A stretch of 64,000 nt of DNA. Origin: Mycolicibacterium sp. P1-18. GTDB lineage: Bacteria; Actinomycetota; Actinomycetes; Mycobacteriales; Mycobacteriaceae. The notes below the pieces were generated by a model, which was not told the DNA's origin, searched no databases, and saw nothing but the letters and a program-made list of their open reading frames with translations. The DNA lies in the NCBI RefSeq assembly GCF_008329535.1, contig NZ_NPKR01000006.1:248001-312000 (forward strand), read 5' to 3'. This document shows, one piece after another, positions 32,471-39,453 of this stretch (its first letter is position 1; each line of letters opens with the position of its first letter). Both the position numbers and the translations under genes were made by a program.

Positions 32471-33103
32471 ATGAGTACCGACATCGTCTCCGATCGACCC
32501 ACCAGCCGTCCGCGGAGCTACCGCTGGCGCGTGGTCGACATCGTCGTCGCCAGCGTGCTGGCCGTCGCGGCCGGACTGGTGTTCGTGCTGTGGAACATCG
32601 CCTCCAACCCGATCGGCGCTCCCCTCGGCGCCGCTCTGCCCGGCCTTCAGGCCCTGCTCGGAGGGGGCTGGCTCTTCGCCGGCGTCCTCACCGCCCTGGT
32701 GATCCGCAAGCCCGGCGCAGCGCTCTACGGCGAGTTGGTCGCCGCCACCGTTTCGGCACTGGTCGGCAACCAATGGGGCGTGCTGACACTGGAATCGGGA
32801 TTGGTGCAGGGCTTGGCCGCCGAGTTGGTGTTCGCGGTGTTCCTCTACCGCGCGTGGAATCTGCCGGTGGCCGTGCTGGCCGGCGCCGTCGCCGGCCTGG
32901 GACTCGCGATCAACGACCTGATTCTCTGGTATCCCGGTTCGGCGGCGACGTTCTCGGCGATCTACGTCGTCTCTGCGATCGTGTCGGGTGCGCTGATCGC
33001 CGGCGCCCTGTCCTGGTTCGTCGTCCGCGGACTCGCGAAGACCGGCGCCCTGTCCCGATTCCCGTCCGGCAGAGTGGGATCGCAGCCCAACCTCTCGCGA
33101 TGA
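32471..33103 (+). CDS. ykoE: ECF transporter substrate-binding component YkoE (thiamine/HMP)
   Basis: Membrane S-component of a thiamine-precursor importer. The 210 residues have five to six hydrophobic segments, e.g. VVASVLAVAAGLVFVLWNIA, GGGWLFAGVLTALVIRKPGAAL, ELVFAVFLYRAW and ATFSAIYVVSAIVSGALIAG, with the family motif KPGAALYGELVAATVSALVGNQWG. It is first in the operon and directly under a TPP riboswitch. Overlaps ykoD by four bases (ATGA). Confidence 0.93.
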   Translation: MSTDIVSDRPTSRPRSYRWRVVDIVVASVLAVAAGLVFVLWNIASNPIGAPLGAALPGLQALLGGGWLFAGVLTALVIRKPGAALYGELVAATVSALVGNQWGVLTLESGLVQGLAAELVFAVFLYRAWNLPVAVLAGAVAGLGLAINDLILWYPGSAATFSAIYVVSAIVSGALIAGALSWFVVRGLAKTGALSRFPSGRVGSQPNLSR

Positions 33104-34590
33104 GCGGCCCGCCGTCCCCGGGCGGCGGCGTCGCCGTGTCCGCGCAGGGTTGGCATTGGCGGCACGCCGGCCGCGCGAAGTGGGCGCTGAGAGGTCTCGA
33201 CCTCGCGATCGAGCCGGGCGAGCGGGTGCTGCTGCTCGGCGCCAGCGGTTCAGGCAAGTCGACTCTGCTGCAAGGACTTGCGGGCCTGCTCGACAGCAAC
33301 GAGGACGGTGACGAGGCCGGCCGGCTCCTCGTCGACGGAGCATCCCCGGTCAACCGCCGCAGTCGCATCGGCATGGTCCTGCAGAACCCCGACTCCCAGG
33401 TCATTCTGTCCCGCGTCGGTGACGACGTGGCGTTCGGCATGGAGAACTTCAACGTCGAGCGCGCCGCCATCTGGCCGCGCGTCCGCCGGGCGCTGGCCGC
33501 CGTCGGCCTGAACCTTCCGCTGTCCCGGGAGACCTCGGCGCTGTCCGGCGGTCAGCAGCAACGGCTGGCCCTGGCCGGCGTGCTCGCCATGAATCCCGGG
33601 TTGATCCTGCTCGACGAGCCCACCGCCAACCTCGACCCGGCCGGCGTCCTCGAGGTTCGCGACGCGGTCGCGGCCGCCGCGGAGTCGACCGGCGCGACGC
33701 TCGTCGTCATCGAACACCGCACGGCGACATGGCTTCCCGTGGTCGACCGCGTGGTCGTCCTCGGCGACGACGGCCGGGTGGTGGCCGACGGACCACCGGC
33801 GGACACCCTGGGACGGCAGCGCGACATGCTGCGACGCGCGGGCGTCTGGGTCCCCGGCACCGAGTTGCCCGCCATCACGCGCCGTTGCGCTCCCGGCGCA
33901 CCGCTGCTCGGCGCTGCGAACCTGTCGGTCGGCTACCGCGCCGGCCACGGCTCCCCCGACCTGACCTTCGACGTCGACCGTGGCGCCGTCACGGTAGTCA
34001 CCGGTCCGAACGGGGCAGGCAAGTCCGCGTTGGCACTCACGCTCGGCGGACTGCTCCCACCGCGCGGCGGGACGCTCACCGCCGACGAGTCGTTCGCGCC
34101 CGCGCCGCGCCGCACGGCACCCATCGAGTGGAAGTCGCGCGAACTGCTGACCCGCATCGGCAGCGTCTTCCAGAATCCCGAGCACCAGTTCCTGACCGCC
34201 ACCGTCCGCGACGAGTTGGCACTCGGCCCCCGTGCGCTGAAGAAGGACGAGTCCGCGGTCGCCGACACGTGCGACGCGCTGCTGGAACGGCTGCGGCTCA
34301 GCCACATTGCCGACGTCAACCCGTACACTCTCTCCGGCGGCGAGCAACGCCGGCTGTCGGTGGCCACGGTCCTCGCGACCGCCCCGGGTCTGATCATCCT
34401 GGACGAGCCGACGTTCGGTCAGGACCGCAACACCTGGGAAGAGCTGGTGCGCCTGCTCGCCGAGATCGCCGACGACGGCGCCGCGGTCGTGGCCGTCACC
34501 CACGACCTCGACTTCGCCGGTCTGCTGGCCGACCAGCGGGTCGAGTTGGGTTCCTGGCAGGCCGAGACCGCCGCGGACGCCCCATGCTGA
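33100..34590 (+). CDS. ykoD: ECF transporter ATPase YkoD (two fused ABC domains)
   Basis: Energises uptake by YkoE/YkoC. The 496-residue protein contains two complete ABC modules: first Walker A LLLGASGSGKSTLLQ and signature TSALSGGQQQRLAL with LILLDEPTANLDP; second Walker A TGPNGAGKSALALTLGG and signature YTLSGGEQRRLSV with IILDEPTFGQD. The Q-loops (LQNPDSQVILS and FQNPEHQFLTA) have the ECF-type dipeptide region. The start ATG overlaps the ykoE stop; the end overlaps ykoC by 7 bases. Confidence 0.95.
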   Translation: MSGPPSPGGGVAVSAQGWHWRHAGRAKWALRGLDLAIEPGERVLLLGASGSGKSTLLQGLAGLLDSNEDGDEAGRLLVDGASPVNRRSRIGMVLQNPDSQVILSRVGDDVAFGMENFNVERAAIWPRVRRALAAVGLNLPLSRETSALSGGQQQRLALAGVLAMNPGLILLDEPTANLDPAGVLEVRDAVAAAAESTGATLVVIEHRTATWLPVVDRVVVLGDDGRVVADGPPADTLGRQRDMLRRAGVWVPGTELPAITRRCAPGAPLLGAANLSVGYRAGHGSPDLTFDVDRGAVTVVTGPNGAGKSALALTLGGLLPPRGGTLTADESFAPAPRRTAPIEWKSRELLTRIGSVFQNPEHQFLTATVRDELALGPRALKKDESAVADTCDALLERLRLSHIADVNPYTLSGGEQRRLSVATVLATAPGLIILDEPTFGQDRNTWEELVRLLAEIADDGAAVVAVTHDLDFAGLLADQRVELGSWQAETAADAPC

Positions 34591-35360
34591 GAACCGCGAC
34601 GCCGACCCGGCTGACGGGCGTCAACCCCGTCGCGAAGCTCGCCGCGGCCTTGGTCATCGCGGTCGGACTGGTACTGAGCGTCGACTGGGTGTCGGCGCTG
34701 ACGGCTCTCGTCCTGGAAGCGGTCCTCTTCGTCGCGCTGCGGATTCCGCTGCGCACCATGGTGTCCCGCGCGGCCATGGTGGCGTTCGCCGCCGCCCTCA
34801 CCGCCTTGACGATCCTGCTCTACGGCGAGTCCCGCGGCGTGGTGCACTGGCACTTCCTGCTCGTCACCGTCAGCGACGGCTCGATCACCCTGGCAATCGC
34901 CACCTTTCTGCGGGTGCTCGCCATCGCCCTGCCCTCGGTGTTGCTGTTCGTCGACACCGAGCCCACCGAGCTCGCCGACGGCCTGGGGCAGGTGCTTCGG
35001 CTCCCCGCGCGGTTCGTGCTCGGCGCGTTGGCCGGCGTGCGATTGGTCGGGCTGCTGGGCCAGGACTGGCGCTATCTCGGGTACGCACGCCGGGCTCGCG
35101 GAGTCGCCGACCAGGGCCGCGTGAAACGTGCTGCGGGACAGGCGTTCGCACTGTTGGTGTCGGCCATTCGGCGCGGGTCGACGTTGGCCACCGCGATGGA
35201 GGCGCGCGGCTTCGGCGCGCACCCGACGCGCACCTGGGCCCGCCCGTCGCCGTTCGGCCGGCGTGAAGTCGCGTTGATCTGCGCAGGCTTCGTCATCGTC
35301 GCGGTGGCGATCGCGACGTCGGTCGGCACCGGGCATTGGAACCTCATTGCCACTCGATGA
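34584..35360 (+). CDS. ykoC: ECF transporter transmembrane component YkoC (EcfT)
   Basis: The 258-residue scaffold protein couples the ATPase to the S-component. It begins RLTGVNPVAKLAAALVIAVG, has four to five membrane helices, a coupling-helix region QDWRYLGYARRARGV and the EcfT signature AMEARGFGAHPTRT near the C-terminus. Last transport gene of the riboswitch operon; its end overlaps the P-loop kinase gene by 14 bases. Confidence 0.93.
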   Translation: MLRTATPTRLTGVNPVAKLAAALVIAVGLVLSVDWVSALTALVLEAVLFVALRIPLRTMVSRAAMVAFAAALTALTILLYGESRGVVHWHFLLVTVSDGSITLAIATFLRVLAIALPSVLLFVDTEPTELADGLGQVLRLPARFVLGALAGVRLVGLLGQDWRYLGYARRARGVADQGRVKRAAGQAFALLVSAIRRGSTLATAMEARGFGAHPTRTWARPSPFGRREVALICAGFVIVAVAIATSVGTGHWNLIATR

Positions 35361-35913
35361 CGTCGCCCGCGAACTGTGCGACACCGACGCGCGCACCGTC
35401 CTGATCGACGGCCGGTCCGGCTCGGGCAAGACGACACTGGCCAAACACCTTCGGCGGCTGTGGGACGGCAGCCAGATCCTGCGACTCGACGACGTCTACC
35501 CGGGATGGGACGGCCTGGCCTGGGCCGTCGACCACGTGACGACCGAACTGCTGACGCCCCGCCACGAGGGACGTCCCGGCCGGTGGCGCAGCTGGAACTG
35601 GATGCGGGACGTTCCCGGCCGCTGGCATGCCGTCGACCCCGCGCAGCGGTTGATCGTCGAGGGCGTCGGCGCGCTCAACGCGCCCAGTCGCGCCCATGCC
35701 GACCTGGGCATCTGGGTCGACACCCCCGACGCCGAACGCAAGAGCCGCGCACTGTTGCGCGACGGTGACACCTACCGGCCGCACTGGGATCGCTGGGCCG
35801 CCCAGGAGGACGACTACATCGCCCGCCACGACCCGCGGTCGGCCGCCGACTGGGTCGTGACGGAGGGCCCGGACGGACTTCTGTGGAGCGCTGGAGCTGC
35901 GGTGCGAGAATGA
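35347..35913 (+). CDS. P-loop kinase-like ATP-binding protein
   Basis: A 188-residue nucleotide kinase-like protein with TTG start. Walker A: VLIDGRSGSGKTTLAKHL (about residue 18-35), a second acidic site LRLDDVYPGWDGLAWAVDHV and a Walker-B-like RLIVEGVGALNAP, resembling uridine-kinase/(d)NMP-kinase folds. ERKSRALLRDGDTYRPHWDRW forms a lid-like basic helix. The substrate cannot be assigned. It overlaps ykoC and precedes ligC2 by 7 bases, so it appears to be inside a transcript governed by the TPP riboswitch. Confidence 0.8.
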   Translation: MPLDDVARELCDTDARTVLIDGRSGSGKTTLAKHLRRLWDGSQILRLDDVYPGWDGLAWAVDHVTTELLTPRHEGRPGRWRSWNWMRDVPGRWHAVDPAQRLIVEGVGALNAPSRAHADLGIWVDTPDAERKSRALLRDGDTYRPHWDRWAAQEDDYIARHDPRSAADWVVTEGPDGLLWSAGAAVRE

Positions 35914-35920
35914 CGCCGTG

Positions 35921-36991
35921 ATGCTGCCCGTCCTGCCGCCGATCCGGCCGATGCTCTCCAAGGCGGTGACCAGCATCCCCGACGGCGCTTCCTACGAGCC
36001 GAAGTGGGACGGCTTCCGGTCCATCTGGTTCAAGGACGGCGACGACGTCCAGTTCGGCAGCCGCAACGAACGACCGCTGACGCGCTACTTCCCCGAACTG
36101 GTCGAGGCGGCGATCGCCGAGCTGCCCGAGCGTTGCGTCGTCGACGGCGAGATCGTCGTCGCCACCGACGACGGCCTGGACTTCGACGCCCTGCAGCTGC
36201 GCATGCACCCCGCCGCCTCCCGGGTGCGCCTGCTGGCCGAGCAGACCCCGGCGTCGTTCATCGCGTTCGACCTCCTCGCCCTCGGCGACGACGACTGGAC
36301 CGCGCGCCCCTTCGCCGAGCGTCGGGCGGCATTGGTCGACGCGCTGGCCGGCTGTGCACCGCCGATCCACCTGACCCCCGCGACCACCGACATCCACCTC
36401 GCCCACAGGTGGTTCGACGAGTTCGAGGGCGCCGGCCTCGACGGGGTCGTCGCCAAACCGCTCGACGGGACGTATCAGCCGGACAAGCGGGCGATGTTCA
36501 AGGTCAAGCACCAGCGCACGGCGGACTGCGTCGTCGCCGGGTACCGCCTGCACAAGTCCGGGGACGACGCGATCGGCTCGCTCATGCTGGGGCTGTACCG
36601 CGACGACGGCGCGCTGGCCTCGGTCGGGGTGATCGGCGCCTTCCCCATGGCGACCCGGCGCCAGCTATTCGCCGAATTACAGCCACTGGTAACGGATTTC
36701 GGGGGACATCCGTGGAACTGGGCGGCCAGCCACGACGCCCCGGAACCGGCGTCCGCGCGCAACGCCGGCTCGCGGTGGAACGCCGGCAAGAGCCTGTCCT
36801 TCGTGCCGTTGCGACCGGAACGGGTCGTCGAGGTGCGCTACGACCACATGGAGGGTGAGCGGTTCCGCCATCTGCCCCAGTTCAACCGGTGGCGGCCCGA
36901 TCGCGATCCGCGGTCGTGCACCTACGCCCAGCTCGAGGTCCCGATGACCTACGACCTGCGCGACATCATCCCGGGACTCGGCCGGCCTTGA
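35921..36991 (+). CDS. ligC2: ATP-dependent DNA ligase LigC2
   Basis: Paralogue of ligC1 with the same order of motifs: AMP-accepting Lys in SYEPKWDGFRSIWF, RYFPELVEAAIAELPERCVVDGEIVV, FIAFDLLALG, GLDGVVAKPLDG, MFKVKHQRTADCVVAGYRLHK, and the C-terminal OB-fold with FNRWRPDRDPRSCTYAQLE. 356 residues from ATG 35921; a GTG just before (35918) is also possible. Like LigC of M. tuberculosis (Rv3731) it lacks polymerase and phosphoesterase domains. Seven bases separate it from the P-loop kinase, so it may be co-transcribed with the thiamine genes. Confidence 0.93.
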   Translation: MLPVLPPIRPMLSKAVTSIPDGASYEPKWDGFRSIWFKDGDDVQFGSRNERPLTRYFPELVEAAIAELPERCVVDGEIVVATDDGLDFDALQLRMHPAASRVRLLAEQTPASFIAFDLLALGDDDWTARPFAERRAALVDALAGCAPPIHLTPATTDIHLAHRWFDEFEGAGLDGVVAKPLDGTYQPDKRAMFKVKHQRTADCVVAGYRLHKSGDDAIGSLMLGLYRDDGALASVGVIGAFPMATRRQLFAELQPLVTDFGGHPWNWAASHDAPEPASARNAGSRWNAGKSLSFVPLRPERVVEVRYDHMEGERFRHLPQFNRWRPDRDPRSCTYAQLEVPMTYDLRDIIPGLGRP

Positions 36992-37034
36992 GATTGCCGT
37001 CGTCGACGCCCGGAATCGGTGGGATGATCGACGG

Positions 37035-37424
37035 ATGCGAATGACGTCCCTGGCAGCTGCGGTCACCCTCGGCGCCGGCTTGCTGGTGGCGGCGCCCGGT
37101 ACCGCGGCGGCCGCGGTCCCCGTCGTCTTCGAGTTGACCGGCACGTTCGCCGACGGGGTGCAGGTGTCCTACTTCGGCGCCAACGACGAACCGATCGTCC
37201 AGGTCGCAGGACTCCCCTGGTCGGCCGCCTACGATTACAACGGCAGCGCGCGCTCGCTGACCTTCACCGGCATCCACCCGGGCGGCGACCCCGGCTCGGT
37301 GACGTGCAAGGTGTCCATCGGTGGCAAGACCATCGTCTCCCACACCAACAACGCGCCGAAGGCCGCGGGCACCGGCGCGTACTGCAACGTCGTCGATCTC
37401 GGCTCGGGCTACCGGGGCAACTAG
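37035..37424 (+). CDS. Small secreted MmpS-like protein
   Basis: The 129-residue protein has a signal peptide (LAAAVTLGAGLLVAAPGTAAAA) and a beta-sandwich domain resembling the periplasmic part of MmpS proteins: VQVSYFGANDEPIVQVAGLPW, SARSLTFTGIHPG, SVTCKVSIGGKTIVSHTNN and a final Cys (GAYCNVVD) that probably bridges to the first. There is no transmembrane anchor beyond the signal, and no mmpL gene nearby. Its TAG shares CTAG with the stop of the convergent reactivase gene. Confidence 0.75.
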   Translation: MRMTSLAAAVTLGAGLLVAAPGTAAAAVPVVFELTGTFADGVQVSYFGANDEPIVQVAGLPWSAAYDYNGSARSLTFTGIHPGGDPGSVTCKVSIGGKTIVSHTNNAPKAAGTGAYCNVVDLGSGYRGN

Positions 37425-39121
37425 CTCCTCGCGTAGAGGTGCACCAGGCCGGACGCCACCGCGAAGCGCGGTCCGTGCTGGCCGTCGACGTTCGCCCGCC
37501 CCACCACCGTCGACGAGGCACGCAGGGCTTCTGAGACGGTGCGCAGCAGTTCGTCGTCGAGCGCTCCGCCCCCGGCCAGCACCAGCGCGGGCGGCGGCTC
37601 CTCGAAGGCCCGCAGGCAGCGGACGATGTTGGCCGCGACCGTTTCCTGCTTGACGGCCAACCGCAGACTGCGCCATTCCTCGGCGGCCAGCTTGTGCGAG
37701 AACGGCACCAGGCCGGCACTGCCCCGGGTGCACAACCGACCGATCGCGTCGGCGGGCGCCGGGCTGTCGAGGAACAGCCGACGGCCGTCCTCCTCGTGCG
37801 CGACGTGGGGACCCTCCACCCGCAGGGCCGGGGTCCGCTTGACGCGTTCGGCCAGGGCGCGCGGGACGCCGAGCACCCGGGCGACGGCCGTGGTGATCGC
37901 CTCCCCGGCACCGGCGGCGGTCACCTCCCGGTCGTCGCCGATGAGGTCGATGGTGCCGCCGCCGATGTCGCACACCACCGTGCCGGGCGGAAGTCCCGGT
38001 GTGGTGCGGGCGCCGACGGCCGCGGCCGCCGGCTCGCCGGCGACCGTCCGGGTCGGGCGTCCGGTGAGCTCCTGCAGGGTCGACGCCGCGTCGGCCACCA
38101 GGTCGGCCGCCAGCAGGGCGACGACGGTGCCACGGGTGTCGGCCACCCCGCGCCGCAACCACGCGCCGTTGTCGATCGAGGACAGGTCGGTGAAGAACGC
38201 GTCGTCCACCGCCAGCCCGTCCCGGGCCGACCGCACGGAGCTCAGCCGCACCTCGACGACGTTGCCCGGCGGCGCGAGCCGCAGCACCACGTGCGCCTGG
38301 GCGGGTGAGTACCGCACCACTTCGCCGTCGACGGTGCAGTCGACGTAGTCGTCGTCGACCGACGGCGGATCGGGTGGCCCGGTGCGGCGCGTGACCGCGA
38401 TGGCCGGGGAGTCGGCCAGTTCCCTGGTGAACTCCGCGACGTCGCCGATCTGGTCGGTTCCGATTTCGAGTGCGACGCACAGCGCGATCGGGTCGGCCAT
38501 GGCGCGGTAGGCACGGCCCTCGGCGACCACTTCGACGGCGACCAACGCCCCCGGTGCGACGCCGTCGAGGACCACTTCGTCGACCACGGGCACGTCGACC
38601 GAGATGCGGTTGCGGATCAGCACCGCGTCGTCCTGTGCGGCGATCACCCCGACCACGTCCCAGCCCCGCGCCACCGCTGCCGAGATGGCCTCGGCCGCCA
38701 CCTCGAAGTCGGTCGACGCGTCGACGGACACGACGGCGGGTCCGGGGATGACGTCCCCGGCCAGACTGCTCAGTGGGCGGTGTCGTCCGACCCCGAATCC
38801 GGTGCCTGCGGGAGTGCTTGCGTCGACCGCCCGCAGGCTCCGCACCGGAGACCTCGGCGAGGACGGCGGCGGGAGCGGCGCGGTCGCCGTGTCCACCGGT
38901 CGCAATGCAGCCAACAGGATCTCGTCGACCTCGAGCCCCGCCTCGACCTCCAGCTTGCGCAGCAGCGCCGCCGCGCCCTCCAACGACTCGGCCGAACCCT
39001 TGCGGCCGCGGGTGGGCTGCTGACCGTGCACCACCTGCTCGACCGCACCGCCGCCCACCCGGGCGACGACGATCTCGGTGGTGTGGTTGCCGACGTCCAC
39101 ACCGGCCACCACCACCGTCAC
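37421..39121 (-). CDS. Diol dehydratase reactivase, large subunit (DdrA/PduG-like)
   Basis: ATP-dependent chaperone that exchanges damaged cobalamin from diol dehydratase. The 566 residues show the actin/Hsp70-type ATPase start VAGVDVGNHTTEIVVARVGG, a swivelling domain (VVSVDASTDFEVAAEAI; GVIAAQDDAVLIRNRI), the second phosphate loop TVVCDIGGGTIDLIGD and LVLAGGGALDDELL, closely following PduG. The GTG start overlaps the small-subunit stop (GTGA). The small reactivase subunit (DdrB/PduH) is not in this operon. Somewhat shorter than the usual 610 residues. Confidence 0.92.
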   Translation of the reverse strand: MTVVVAGVDVGNHTTEIVVARVGGGAVEQVVHGQQPTRGRKGSAESLEGAAALLRKLEVEAGLEVDEILLAALRPVDTATAPLPPPSSPRSPVRSLRAVDASTPAGTGFGVGRHRPLSSLAGDVIPGPAVVSVDASTDFEVAAEAISAAVARGWDVVGVIAAQDDAVLIRNRISVDVPVVDEVVLDGVAPGALVAVEVVAEGRAYRAMADPIALCVALEIGTDQIGDVAEFTRELADSPAIAVTRRTGPPDPPSVDDDYVDCTVDGEVVRYSPAQAHVVLRLAPPGNVVEVRLSSVRSARDGLAVDDAFFTDLSSIDNGAWLRRGVADTRGTVVALLAADLVADAASTLQELTGRPTRTVAGEPAAAAVGARTTPGLPPGTVVCDIGGGTIDLIGDDREVTAAGAGEAITTAVARVLGVPRALAERVKRTPALRVEGPHVAHEEDGRRLFLDSPAPADAIGRLCTRGSAGLVPFSHKLAAEEWRSLRLAVKQETVAANIVRCLRAFEEPPPALVLAGGGALDDELLRTVSEALRASSTVVGRANVDGQHGPRFAVASGLVHLYARS

Positions 39122-39453
39122 CGCAACAAGCCCCGTCGGGCGTAGACGGCGGCGGCTTGGCGCACCAGTTCGGCGCACCGCGCGGCACCCCGCGTCTCCA
39201 ACGAGGTGCGCAGCGCCTCCAACTCCTCGGCCGTGGAGCGGTGTGGACGCAGGGCCTCGTAGAGGCGCATGACGTCCTCGTCGTCGATCAGCGCGAGTTC
39301 GGCAGCGCGCAGGAAGTTCTCGGCCAGTTGCGGGTTGCCGTCCTCCTCGGCCACGACGGCCTGATGCGCCAGGGTGGCCGGGTCCATCCGGAGATCGGCC
39401 AGGCTCAGGTTGCCGTTCACCGCCGCGTCGACGGTGAAGTCCTCGGGCTTCAT
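39118..39453 (-). CDS. Diol/glycerol dehydratase small (gamma) subunit
   Basis: A 111-residue PduE-like subunit: SLADLRMDPATLAHQAVVAE, then GNPQLAENFLRAAELALIDDE and VMRLYEALRPHRSTAEELEAL match the family's helical body. It overlaps the large/medium fusion gene upstream by 4 bases (ATGA) and the reactivase gene downstream, so stoichiometric synthesis is ensured. The long N-terminal extension that directs Pdu enzymes into microcompartments is short here. Confidence 0.93.
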   Translation of the reverse strand: MKPEDFTVDAAVNGNLSLADLRMDPATLAHQAVVAEEDGNPQLAENFLRAAELALIDDEDVMRLYEALRPHRSTAEELEALRTSLETRGAARCAELVRQAAAVYARRGLLR

